NCBI GenBank assembly: GCA_035621235.1
Contig: CP141731.1
Span: 1,426,001 to 1,490,000, forward strand
Source: Actinomycetaceae bacterium MB13-C1-2
GTDB taxonomy: Bacteria > Actinomycetota > Actinomycetes > Actinomycetales > Actinomycetaceae
DNA length: 64,000 nt
Reading direction: 5' to 3'
Shown here: positions 44,977 to 52,953 of the stretch, piece by piece
How positions within the stretch are numbered: position 1 is the stretch's first letter
Layout of the letters: each line of letters begins with the position of its first letter
The notes under the pieces: model-generated
The model's database searches: none
Seen by the model: the letters and a program-made list of their open reading frames with translations, nothing else
Told to the model about the DNA's origin: nothing
Program-made: the position numbers and the translations under genes

Positions 44977-46638
44977 TCATCTGATGGCTGCGTAGTTGGT
45001 CCAGGAAGCTCCAGCGAGAGCGGCCCAGCGTGTGGCAGTTGATGTGTTGATTCCGATGAGTGATGCGAACACTGCGGGAGGTGTCGAGACAGCGAGGGTA
45101 AGGAGTGCGGTGTTCCGGCTGGATCGGATGTAGATGCCGAGTTGATTCATTCGGTGCATCATCGACCTTGAATGGACATGACCGCCCGCGTTCTTGCCGG
45201 TGAATAACCATTTCTTGTCTGCCAGGGTGCTTGCAGTTCCGAACGGTTTGGAAACTGGCAGAGCTTTGATGAGCGTGTCCAAGGGCGGAATGAGCAGCAG
45301 GGGTTCTGGCCCGAGGTGGAGATAGGTGTCGTCGTCGCGAATCTCGACGGAATCGGTTGTCAGGGTGATGATCTTCGAGGCTGGTTGGGCGTAGAGCAGG
45401 ATTAGGCAGGCAGCGGCTCGGTCTTCGATGCTGGCGCTGTCGGGGTTGTGCAGGAGATGGCGTGCGAGAGCGAGTTGCTGGTCGGGGTCGATCTGATGGT
45501 TCGGGTCTTTCTCTCGCATAGAGTCGGGAGATTGAACTTGGTGAAGGTGGCCGTTGTTCTTGAGCCAGCGAACGAAGGCGATCCGCCTGTTCCGCTGCTC
45601 GGTGAGCCATTGATCAACGATGATCTGGGGACAGTCATCGAGTGAGTATCCGCTACTCGCGACGTGGTTGAGAAAACCGCGTGCCATGTCAATGTTCTCT
45701 CGGCAGCGTCCTGCAACGTTGGCGCTCATGGGGCCATCTTGATGGGTGTGGAAGCAGCGCAACACATACCAGTTCGCGTAGCGGGTCAGGATGGTGCGAT
45801 GGGATGGATCGAGAAGGTTCTTCGTGGCTTGAGTGACGTGCCGTTCGACCCGGATCACGTTCTCATCTCGCTGCGGTAATGCCCCGGCGGTTACCAGGAC
45901 TGAGCGCAGGTAGTTCACCGCGAATCCTTGTGGGAGAGCGTCGAGAGTTTCATGTGATAACTCAATACGCTCCTGGGCTATGTCGATCAACAGTCGCAAG
46001 CTCAGCAGGTCGTTCCAGTTGCCCAGGATTGAGCGTGGTCGTCTCAGCGCAAGCATGGCATCTCTGACCGGCAGTAGTTCAGGGCGGATCGTCCCGTCTA
46101 TGGCGGTGAGCGCTTCATTGATTTGCTGGGCGGCTTGGCAGGAGAAACAGCGTGGCTGACCGTGGTTCGTGGTGCGCCTGCCGAGTCCTTGTTGGCCGCA
46201 GATGGAACAGTCAACGACGGGGGCTTGGTAGCAGGTCGGGCAAACACCAGGACTGGTCGAGGTGGCCTTCAAGGCGATGCGTTTGAGCCTGCCGCAAACC
46301 CCGCAGGTGCGACGCGGATACCGGTGGCAACGCATACAGAGGTTCCGGGCGTCCTCGCGTTTGCCACCTGCTCTTGTGGCCAGTGGGCCGGTTGCGCCGC
46401 ACTGGTCACAGACATCGGTGCTGGTCCTCGTCTTCGCGTAACAGGTTGTGCAGATAGCCCCGCCATCCTTGGCGCGAGCGTTGACTCGCCTCTTTCTGCC
46501 GCAAATCGAGCAGGTTTGTTCTTCATAGCGCTGTGCGCGACAAGCCCTGCATTCGCCTCGGTTCAGAGCGTGATTCCAACGCAAGGCTTTGACTCGTCCG
46601 CAGCGGAAACACTGGCCTTGGACGATGGTGCTGGCCAT
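44977..46638 (-). CDS. Zinc-ribbon-array protein with degenerate tyrosine-recombinase fold
   Basis: 553 residues. The first ~170 contain ten CxxC pairs (CFRC, CRAC, CSIC, CTTC, CDQC, CMRC, CGVC, CPTC, CSIC, CFSC), enough for five zinc ribbons. The C-terminal half resembles an integrase core-binding plus catalytic fold. The first catalytic Arg position reads YAQPASKI instead of GLR-type, and the HxxR box is IRSSRNTALLTLA; a Tyr follows in WTNYA. Probably an accessory or inactive recombinase partner. Seven bases after the XRE gene, in the same operon. Confidence 0.7.
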   Translation of the reverse strand: MASTIVQGQCFRCGRVKALRWNHALNRGECRACRAQRYEEQTCSICGRKRRVNARAKDGGAICTTCYAKTRTSTDVCDQCGATGPLATRAGGKREDARNLCMRCHRYPRRTCGVCGRLKRIALKATSTSPGVCPTCYQAPVVDCSICGQQGLGRRTTNHGQPRCFSCQAAQQINEALTAIDGTIRPELLPVRDAMLALRRPRSILGNWNDLLSLRLLIDIAQERIELSHETLDALPQGFAVNYLRSVLVTAGALPQRDENVIRVERHVTQATKNLLDPSHRTILTRYANWYVLRCFHTHQDGPMSANVAGRCRENIDMARGFLNHVASSGYSLDDCPQIIVDQWLTEQRNRRIAFVRWLKNNGHLHQVQSPDSMREKDPNHQIDPDQQLALARHLLHNPDSASIEDRAAACLILLYAQPASKIITLTTDSVEIRDDDTYLHLGPEPLLLIPPLDTLIKALPVSKPFGTASTLADKKWLFTGKNAGGHVHSRSMMHRMNQLGIYIRSSRNTALLTLAVSTPPAVFASLIGINTSTATRWAALAGASWTNYAAIR

Positions 46639-46645
46639 CTGTCAT

Positions 46646-46987
46646 CTACTCGTCAGCAGGCTTGATGACTGCCCTGGTTGGCCGGTTCTTGGTTCCACTG
46701 CTCGCAGGTTTGATGGGGGCCGTGCCGGTCTTGCGACCTCTGCGCGCCGAGGACTCGACGTAGGGTTCGATCAGATCGTTTGGTGTGGCCCCGAAAATGT
46801 CGCAAAGAGCGGCAAGGAAGGTCATGTTGAGGCGTTCTGGTTTACCGGTGACGATTCGGTAGACCTGCGTGGAGGTCATGAACACGCCCCGCTCTGCCAG
46901 TAATGGGACGAGAGCGGTGGTGGATTGCATGCCGTGATCGTTCATCACTTTGCGGATGTTCCAGTGGTAATCAACGTTCCTTGCCAT
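46646..46987 (-). CDS. XRE-family helix-turn-helix regulator
   Basis: 113 residues. The HTH lies at about 8-70: MQSTTALVPLLAERGVFMTSTQVYRIVTGKPERLNMTFLAALCDIFGATPNDLIEP. A basic linker tail follows, rich in Lys/Arg/Pro. Middle gene of the recombinase trio, seven bases after the integrase; likely controls the element's own recombination genes. Confidence 0.8.
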   Translation of the reverse strand: MARNVDYHWNIRKVMNDHGMQSTTALVPLLAERGVFMTSTQVYRIVTGKPERLNMTFLAALCDIFGATPNDLIEPYVESSARRGRKTGTAPIKPASSGTKNRPTRAVIKPADE

Positions 46988-46994
46988 GACGGGT

Positions 46995-48104
46995 TCAGCC
47001 TTCCTCGGATTGATTCAGTGGTGTGAAAGCAGCATCGAGCGCTTGCCTGAGTGTGCGGTTGCGATAATCGCCGGAGACCCCGGTGTAGAGAGCAGTGGTT
47101 GATCCCCACTTGTGGCCAACCTGCTGTTGAACGAACAAAGGGTCGAAACCATCCTCGATCAAGTGAGTGACATAGGAATGACGCAGACAGTGAGGATGCA
47201 GGGCTGCATCCAAACCAAGATCGTCCCGCCAGTCAGCGAAGCGGTCATCGATGTGATCCAAGCGGATACGAGTGCGCTGCTCGGTCGGCCAAAGAATCGA
47301 CTCATTATCAGGACTGAAACGAGGACGAACCTCGCTGACATACTCTTCGAGAACCGGGCGGGTCCAATCAAACACCGCCAGCACTGCCCGGCGGCGCGGC
47401 GGGGAACCTTTCAAGGCTTTACCCCAACGGACGTTACACACACCGAACTTTCCGAACTCTGATCCTTTCGGGTTCCTAGTGAAGTCATGCAAGTCCAGCA
47501 TCGCTGCTTCGCGTCGCCGCAGCCCAAAAGCATAGATCGTCTTGAACAGAGTGACATCCCGAAACAAGGTCAGCCAGCCCTTACGATTCGACGAGCGAGC
47601 CTTATCAACCAAGTCGTCGCCATAGTCGAAGAACATTTGCAGCTCCGAGCGGGAAAGAGGACGAACCGCTGGATTGGCCTCATGGTCACTGGTGTGGACG
47701 ACAGTGTTCCACTCATGGCAGACCTGAACCGGGGCGGCCTCAAAGAGTTCCTGACACCTTGGTATCCACCCATAGCGTGGATCAATCAGGTAAGCGCAGA
47801 ACAAGGCAATCGAGTTCTGATAGCCCCTCACCGTTGAGACCGCTAACTGATGCGGTTTCGAGATCAGCGAAGTCGTCCACTCCTCCATGTCTGCCGGACT
47901 CCACTGCCACGGCGGAGCACCACAAAAGTCAGCAAACCGACACACCTGGGAGCGACGAGACTTGATCAACTGAGCGGTCAACGCCCGAGAGGTCTGCTGA
48001 TTCGCCCACCCCTCCAACATCTCCTCGAAAACCTGCTCGACAGGACGCAACATGACCACTGCACTACGCAGCAAGCCATCATCCGATCCATCGAAAACAC
48101 CCAC
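46995..48104 (-). CDS. Tyrosine recombinase / integrase of the internal element
   Basis: 369 residues. An N-terminal SAM-like core-binding domain (about 25-125) precedes the catalytic domain, which has Arg in GLRRREAAMLDL, Lys in RWGKALKGS, the HxxR box HPHCLRHSYVTHL, GHKWGSTTALYTGVS with the conserved His/Trp, and the nucleophile Tyr in ALYTGV. All catalytic residues are present, so it should be active. GTG 48104 has no clear ribosome-binding site; ATG at 48053 is an alternative. The two internal palindromes lie just upstream and may serve as binding sites. Confidence 0.87.
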   Translation of the reverse strand: MGVFDGSDDGLLRSAVVMLRPVEQVFEEMLEGWANQQTSRALTAQLIKSRRSQVCRFADFCGAPPWQWSPADMEEWTTSLISKPHQLAVSTVRGYQNSIALFCAYLIDPRYGWIPRCQELFEAAPVQVCHEWNTVVHTSDHEANPAVRPLSRSELQMFFDYGDDLVDKARSSNRKGWLTLFRDVTLFKTIYAFGLRRREAAMLDLHDFTRNPKGSEFGKFGVCNVRWGKALKGSPPRRRAVLAVFDWTRPVLEEYVSEVRPRFSPDNESILWPTEQRTRIRLDHIDDRFADWRDDLGLDAALHPHCLRHSYVTHLIEDGFDPLFVQQQVGHKWGSTTALYTGVSGDYRNRTLRQALDAAFTPLNQSEEG

Positions 48105-48113
48105 AAACAGAGC

Positions 48114-48148
48114 TTACGTTAAATGTACGATTCATACATCTAATGTAA
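48114..48148. repeat. Tandem TTACAT palindromes upstream of the integrase
   Basis: TTACGTTAAATGTAC (48114-48128) and ATACATCTAATGTAA (48134-48148), each two six-base arms around three bases, 20 bases apart centre to centre. They match the end sites at 44832-44846 and 48255-48269. Likely recombinase arm sites that also overlap the promoter. Confidence 0.65.
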
Positions 48149-48254
48149 GATACAGAGTGAAATGCCTGACCAGACAAGGGTTCAACTGCTACAATCACAA
48201 CATCACGAAAGTCGCAGAACCGCAGGAAATCAACGGTTTCTGACCAAGGATTTC

Positions 48255-48269
48255 TTACATTTAATGTAA
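48255..48269. repeat. Right-end TTACAT palindrome of the internal element
   Basis: TTACATTTAATGTAA, perfect six-base arms around TTT, nine bases from the stop of the wall-hydrolase gene. Confidence 0.6.
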
Positions 48270-48278
48270 CTTCCGAGA

Positions 48279-49895
48279 CTACTCGATCACGGTTATGTGC
48301 AGGTGGTCGTAGTGGCCGCCGGTGACATCGGTGGGGTCGTGCATTCCGCCGCCGTTGTAGTCACGCCAGCCCTCGGAATCCTGGGAGAGTACCCAGATTT
48401 TGCCTTGCCAGATCAGGTACTCCACACCGAGAAGCTCGGCGTTGTCTTTGACCCAGTTCGTGACTTGCCATCCCGCGTCCAGTTGCGAGGGCGTCGGGCG
48501 GGAGCCGATGGCGTTACCGAACGTGATGTCGCACGCTCTACCTTTCGGGTGCTCGCTGTTCTGCCCTGGCCTGGGCGAGTAGCACGACCAGCCGGTGTCG
48601 GGGAACGCGGCCTTGGTTTGGGCCATGACCTGGGCCATCCGGGAGGTGATCTGCCCGCCGGTGGTGGGGTCATCGACCATCTGCCCGCCGTCCCCGGTGA
48701 TCGCGGTCGCTTGCCCGGCGTAGCGGTTGGTGGCGCAGCCATCGCTCGATACCCCGGCGCTGGTGGAACCGTTCTGGGTGGTGGCCTTGTGGTCGGCCAG
48801 CCAGGCGTCGGCATCAATCGCCTCCCCGCCACCTGGACGAACCTCGAAATGGAGATGCGGTCCGGTCGAGCGCCCGGAGTTGCCGACATCGCCGATGTGC
48901 TGCCCGGCACTCACGCGGTCACCCACGGTGACGTGGATGCCGCTCTTCCACATGTGGATGTATCCGGTCGAGACGGGCTGGCCACCAATCGTGTGGTCGA
49001 TAACGACATGCCCGCCCCAGGTGTCGGAGTATTCCGCGACTGAGACGATACCGTCAGCTACCGCATAGATAGCGGTTCCATCAGCGGCCGCGTAGTCCGT
49101 GCCCTCATGGAGCTTCCATTCATTGAGGGTCGGATGCATCCGATAACCAAACGGTGAGGTCATCACCCAGGTGCCCTCCGGGAGCGGGAACACGATCCGC
49201 GAAGTCTCCGGGATGGACCCATTCGACCCGGCACTGGTGTCGGGCGCAGGTGTGGTCAGCGTGTCCAGGATGGTGTCGGCGACCGGCTCATAGTTGGCGT
49301 ACCGGTCCGGGAACGCCGACACTTCCACTGCTTGCGCGGCTTCGCCCTTGCTCATCCTCTGCCAGCCCGAAATATCGAGCAGGCCGCGAGGTGACGGATA
49401 GTTCGGGCCGGTGGGGCCGCCGAAGAAGGCCTTGGCTTGATAGGTCGGGTCCATCAACTCTTTGACGGTGCCCCACCCGGATTGCGGTCGCATCTGGAAC
49501 AAGCCCAGCGAATCGTGGTCGGAGGCGTCGCCATCATTCGGATAGTCCGCCGACTCGGGATAGACGCCGGTGTTCGACAGCATCCGTAAGGTCGATTCGG
49601 TGAGCGCGGCCATGAGCGCGATCTGAATACCGTCACGAGTCACGCCCTCGATCTGCGAGCCCACGGTGATGATGGTGGCCGCATGGGTGAGCTGCTGCTT
49701 GGTGAGAGTGAAAGAGGTGCCATCCTTCGCTGTCACCCGCAAAGAATCAGGAACACTACCGACCGACAAGTCACTGTTGGTAACGGTGCATTCGGCGTTG
49801 GACGCCGGATTCACCAACAACCCCACCGCCATAAGGATAGTGAACGGCCCCAACAGGATGAGCGCGATAGCGGCGAACCCGAGTTTCTTCAACAT
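48279..49895 (-). CDS. Three-domain conjugative peptidoglycan hydrolase
   Basis: 538-residue secreted or membrane-anchored protein with one N-terminal hydrophobic segment (residues 6-28). Domain 1 (about 70-210) is lysozyme/SLT-like with ALMAALTESTLRMLSN and DSLGLFQMRPQSGWG. Domain 2 (about 235-370) is an M23 endopeptidase with HEGTDYAAADG and GPHLHFEVRPG. Domain 3 (about 405-538) resembles the ARB-07466/VanY-like D-Ala-D-Ala peptidase fold with SEHPKGRACDITFG and HYDHLHITV. It should open the cell wall for the conjugation channel (VirB1 role). Confidence 0.85.
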   Translation of the reverse strand: MLKKLGFAAIALILLGPFTILMAVGLLVNPASNAECTVTNSDLSVGSVPDSLRVTAKDGTSFTLTKQQLTHAATIITVGSQIEGVTRDGIQIALMAALTESTLRMLSNTGVYPESADYPNDGDASDHDSLGLFQMRPQSGWGTVKELMDPTYQAKAFFGGPTGPNYPSPRGLLDISGWQRMSKGEAAQAVEVSAFPDRYANYEPVADTILDTLTTPAPDTSAGSNGSIPETSRIVFPLPEGTWVMTSPFGYRMHPTLNEWKLHEGTDYAAADGTAIYAVADGIVSVAEYSDTWGGHVVIDHTIGGQPVSTGYIHMWKSGIHVTVGDRVSAGQHIGDVGNSGRSTGPHLHFEVRPGGGEAIDADAWLADHKATTQNGSTSAGVSSDGCATNRYAGQATAITGDGGQMVDDPTTGGQITSRMAQVMAQTKAAFPDTGWSCYSPRPGQNSEHPKGRACDITFGNAIGSRPTPSQLDAGWQVTNWVKDNAELLGVEYLIWQGKIWVLSQDSEGWRDYNGGGMHDPTDVTGGHYDHLHITVIE

Positions 49896-49907
49896 GGCAT
49901 CACCTGC

Positions 49908-50588
49908 CTATTGGAGAGGGTTGCCTGGTTGGGACAGGCGCAACACATGACAGGAATCCGCCTTTTGGGGGCAGGCGAGGAAGATAGTCAACGCGACGTC
50001 AAAGTCCTCGGCGACGGGCTGGCCCTCCCAGATTCCCGTGCGGTGGCGGGTGCCTTGAACCGTGATTGCTGTGGCACCGGGTGGTATCTGCCCCGGCGCG
50101 GCTTGCGCTACCGCTTCGCCCCAGGAATCGGGCACGAAGGTGGAGCTGATGGTGAGGGTTTGGGCGGTCGAGTATTTGCGCAGCTCCACCCACTGTTCCC
50201 TTGATGGCAGAAAGTTGCCCACGTCAGACGCCAGTCCTGCCTGCTCGGTCCCAGTAGGGTCACCCACCGCAAGGATCGCCGCACTGTAGTCCAGGGGCAT
50301 CAGGGTGCTTGCGGTGTCCCAGGTGAACAGCGCGGTCGCGACGTTGCGGGCAAACACATCCGGGTCCGTGGAGGTTTTCACTGTCGATGGTTTCGGCACG
50401 TGCGGCGACGGGCCAACCGGCACAGATGGCACCACGGCAGGTGGTTCGGATTGTGGCGTTGTGGCGGGTAGTTTGGGACCCGAGACGAGTCCGTAGATAC
50501 CAACCCCAGCAAGCACTAAGAAGGCGATGAGGGTGATGATGGCGGCAACCACGCGGCCAGGATGACGAGTAAGAGTTGAGGTGTTCAT
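49908..50588 (-). CDS. Membrane-anchored conjugation protein (VirB8/TcpC-like)
   Basis: 226 residues from ATG 50588. The open frame extends to 50825, but the preceding residues overlap the ParB gene and are not protein-like. One membrane helix at about 15-36 follows a basic N-terminus, then a Pro/Val-rich linker and a soluble domain of about 140 residues (FARNVATALFTWDTAS... FDVALTIFLACPQ) that suggests an NTF2-like VirB8 fold. The GCGTACCTG motif lies six bases before the ATG. Fold assignment is inference. Confidence 0.68.
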   Translation of the reverse strand: MNTSTLTRHPGRVVAAIITLIAFLVLAGVGIYGLVSGPKLPATTPQSEPPAVVPSVPVGPSPHVPKPSTVKTSTDPDVFARNVATALFTWDTASTLMPLDYSAAILAVGDPTGTEQAGLASDVGNFLPSREQWVELRKYSTAQTLTISSTFVPDSWGEAVAQAAPGQIPPGATAITVQGTRHRTGIWEGQPVAEDFDVALTIFLACPQKADSCHVLRLSQPGNPLQ

Positions 50589-50594
50589 GCCTGG

Positions 50595-50606
50595 CAGGTA
50601 CGCGGA
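50595..50606 (-). repeat. AGGTACGC motif, copy at 50.6 kb
   Basis: CAGGTACGCGGA; in transcript orientation GCGTACCTG is six bases before ATG 50588, the same spacing as at 37375 and 42958. Confidence 0.5.
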
Positions 50607-50631
50607 CAACTCCTGCCTCCTGCTAGGCGGG

Positions 50632-51627
50632 TCAGGCTGTCTTGATGAGGGGTGGGTCGCCTCTGAGTGCCCGTAGTTCTGCGGCGGCCTGCGCGGTTTT
50701 CTCGGCAGTCTCGTAGAACACCTGGGCCTGCTCATCGGTGAGAGTTTTGGCGAGGACATTGAGGTCGTAGTGTTCCCACCACCCATAGACGTGTCCCCAG
50801 GTTTGGTTGAATGCCTGGATCGCAAACCGGGTGGGGCCTGGAGTCCGCCTCGCAGAAGATTTGTGTTTCTTCCCGGTTTTCACTTCTTCTAGGACTCGGG
50901 CCATCGCTTCTTCGGCTTGCTGATGAAGCTGAGTGTCACGGACAGCATTGACCTGATCCAGCGCGGCGCGGATGTTCTGGTAGATAGGGTGGACCGCACT
51001 GCCCGCATCAATCTGCGCGAGTCCTTCTGCTGCTTGCTGGCGGAGTTCTTCGGGAAGCACAGCATTATTAGCGGTATCGCGCAGGTAGGTGATCTTGTCC
51101 AAAGTGGTGTCGGAAGGCACTCCAGGGATCATCGCAGCGGCCTGCTCGCGAGTTCTTTTGATGGACTCTGACGGTGGATCAAATTTTGAACCACCGTCAC
51201 TTCTTGGCTGATTCTGCGTGCTGAACCGCGACGCGGCCTGCCTGCGGGAGGCGTCTTCGACCAGGAGTTGTTTGATTTCCCGGTACAAGGCTTCGGCTTC
51301 TAGAGGGGTGAGTTCTTTATGGAGGACGTTGTCGTCTTGTTCAGCTAGAAGGTGTGCGAGGCGATCCGAGATCGAAGAACGCACCCACACGTTCACTTTC
51401 TTCCACCCAAGCTGACGCACCGCCGCAAGCCTGCGAGCCCCGCAGACCAGGAGTCCGTCGGGGGTGATAGTGATGGGCTGCAACAACCCGTCACGCTCGA
51501 TGGAGGCAATAAGGGCATCGAGGTCGCCCATGTCTTGGCGGTGCCGGTTCCCAACCCGGATCGAGTCAACCGACCTTTCCAAGTCGATATACCCAGTCGG
51601 GGCCTTGACAGTGGTGGGGGCGCTCAT
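50632..51627 (-). CDS. ParB-family protein
   Basis: 331 residues. ParB/Srx N-terminal domain with IERDGLLQPITITPDGLLVCGARRLAAVRQLGWKKV near residues 48-83, then a KorB/HTH-like part and a helical C-terminus. The position is typical of actinobacterial ICEs. No ParA gene is visible nearby, so a role in transfer regulation, DNA condensation or element maintenance is as likely as classical partitioning. Confidence 0.85.
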   Translation of the reverse strand: MSAPTTVKAPTGYIDLERSVDSIRVGNRHRQDMGDLDALIASIERDGLLQPITITPDGLLVCGARRLAAVRQLGWKKVNVWVRSSISDRLAHLLAEQDDNVLHKELTPLEAEALYREIKQLLVEDASRRQAASRFSTQNQPRSDGGSKFDPPSESIKRTREQAAAMIPGVPSDTTLDKITYLRDTANNAVLPEELRQQAAEGLAQIDAGSAVHPIYQNIRAALDQVNAVRDTQLHQQAEEAMARVLEEVKTGKKHKSSARRTPGPTRFAIQAFNQTWGHVYGWWEHYDLNVLAKTLTDEQAQVFYETAEKTAQAAAELRALRGDPPLIKTA

Positions 51628-51633
51628 GGCAGG

Positions 51634-52473
51634 TCACCTGTTATACCGGCTTGGGGTGGCAAGCACGATCACCGCGACGAGTTCGTCATCGGCCAGCAGG
51701 TCAGACAGGTCCTCGCCAACTAGGAGGCGCAGGAGGATGCCTTGGCCTCGGCCCGTCGCTCCGTAGGCCGCATCCGAAATGCCCAATACCACCCGCAGCA
51801 TCGCGGTCCACGAGGTAGAGGGTACATCGAGGAGGGCTCTGGCGTGGAGGTCACGGCGTAGCGCCTCGTAGGTGGAGGCCCGATTACCCATCCGTGTCAA
51901 CGTGTCACAGATGTGGCTGATGGCCGCGCTCACGGTTCCCCTTGGCCAACCCAACAACTCGAACAGAGTGGTCGCATCCGCAATCGCGGTGACCACCGAC
52001 CTGGCTTCTGGATATTCCGTTTGGTCTTCGGGATGCTCATCGAAGGCCTGGAATGCCGGATGATAGTCAGCCAGGAGGTTTTCTCGGTCGGAGAAGCGTT
52101 CGGGGTCATGGAACCGGGAGATGTGTTTGCGGCGGGCCTGATGGGTCGAACACAGTAGCCCTTGGCCGCGTTCTTCGGCGATGCAGGTTTTGCGTACCGC
52201 GTCAGTGATCACTGCCCACGGTTCATTCGCCCGACGCGCGGCCCGAGAGCGCATCGCATCAAAAGCCGCACCAGCAGCCTCCCACGGGTCCAGTCCGTGT
52301 TTGCGGGCCAGTCCCGCATACTTCTGGGCCGCGTACTCCATCAACTCATCGGCGACCGGATCGCGGTGCCAGGCACCACGCCCACCTTGGTACAGGCGAA
52401 TCAGGATTCGACGTAGTCCTTCACTGGACCTGAAATCATCAGAACTGGTATCGGTATTGGTTGTGGTTGTCAT
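51634..52473 (-). CDS. Hypothetical ICE maintenance-operon protein
   Basis: 279 residues from ATG 52473, with GGAGG about 11 bases upstream; the longer frame to 52548 lacks a ribosome-binding site. Mostly helical, with an Arg-rich segment AFDAMRSRAARRANEPWAVITDAVRKTCIAEERGQ reminiscent of sigma-factor region 2 helices, but I cannot assign it. Ends six bases before parB, so it is cotranscribed. Confidence 0.65.
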   Translation of the reverse strand: MTTTTNTDTSSDDFRSSEGLRRILIRLYQGGRGAWHRDPVADELMEYAAQKYAGLARKHGLDPWEAAGAAFDAMRSRAARRANEPWAVITDAVRKTCIAEERGQGLLCSTHQARRKHISRFHDPERFSDRENLLADYHPAFQAFDEHPEDQTEYPEARSVVTAIADATTLFELLGWPRGTVSAAISHICDTLTRMGNRASTYEALRRDLHARALLDVPSTSWTAMLRVVLGISDAAYGATGRGQGILLRLLVGEDLSDLLADDELVAVIVLATPSRYNR

Positions 52474-52554
52474 GGCTTTGGAACCTCCTACAGGGTAGGT
52501 AGGCGGCTGCTCCCTAGACAGGCGGACTGTTACCTCTTTGCTGTTCATGGGTCA

Positions 52555-52953
52555 TCACCGCATCCCCACCCCAGAACGGGTCGCCGCTGCATCTGGAGTA
52601 ATACCTCGGCCATATGCCGATAAGGGTGGTAACTGGCGCGCCCGCGCAGACATGGCGCGGGCACCCCTGGCGATGGCGCGTCTGGTTCGCAAAGCTGCTT
52701 CCTGGTTGAAGCGGATACCAGCACCGGCAGTGGTGGAACTGCCTCGGCTGAGAAGATCAGAGGCACGCACCCACTCAATGCCGCGACTCCGCGCCGCCGC
52801 TAAACGCTCCTTCGTCAACCTGCCCGAAGTGTGCTCCTGCTTGACCGCATCCGGCACGGTCGCCGCCTCAGTGTCAAGGTTCGTAGCGGCGTTCTTATTG
52901 ATTGGAGTCTTGGCCTCGCGGGCTTGCTCCATCAGTTCAGTTTCTTCGTTCAT
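52555..52953 (-). CDS. Hypothetical basic ICE protein
   Basis: 132 residues, strongly basic in the second half (RTRRAIARGARAMSARARQLPP). A short ERLAAARSRGIEWVRASDLL segment could be a helix-turn-helix-like unit. Its ATG overlaps the TGA of the DUF2637 gene by four bases. No family recognised. Confidence 0.6.
   Translation of the reverse strand: MNEETELMEQAREAKTPINKNAATNLDTEAATVPDAVKQEHTSGRLTKERLAAARSRGIEWVRASDLLSRGSSTTAGAGIRFNQEAALRTRRAIARGARAMSARARQLPPLSAYGRGITPDAAATRSGVGMR

Larger units (their letters stand above)
44831..48270. mobile_element. 3.4-kb tyrosine-recombinase element with palindromic ends
   Basis: Three minus-strand genes (integrase, XRE regulator, zinc-ribbon recombinase-like) lie between TTACATTAGATGTAA (44832-44846) on the left and TTACATTTAATGTAA (48255-48269) on the right. 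Two further sites sit before the integrase gene (TTACGTTAAATGTAC 48114-48128, ATACATCTAATGTAA 48134-48148). Arms of six bases around a three-base centre look like recombinase core or arm sites. Placement inside the conjugation cluster indicates a secondary insertion. Confidence 0.7.

Noticed and set aside
44939-45610. 223-codon minus-strand open frame inside the zinc-ribbon gene
   Set aside because: It is a shadow in another frame of a clearly coding gene, rich in Arg/Pro/Ser.
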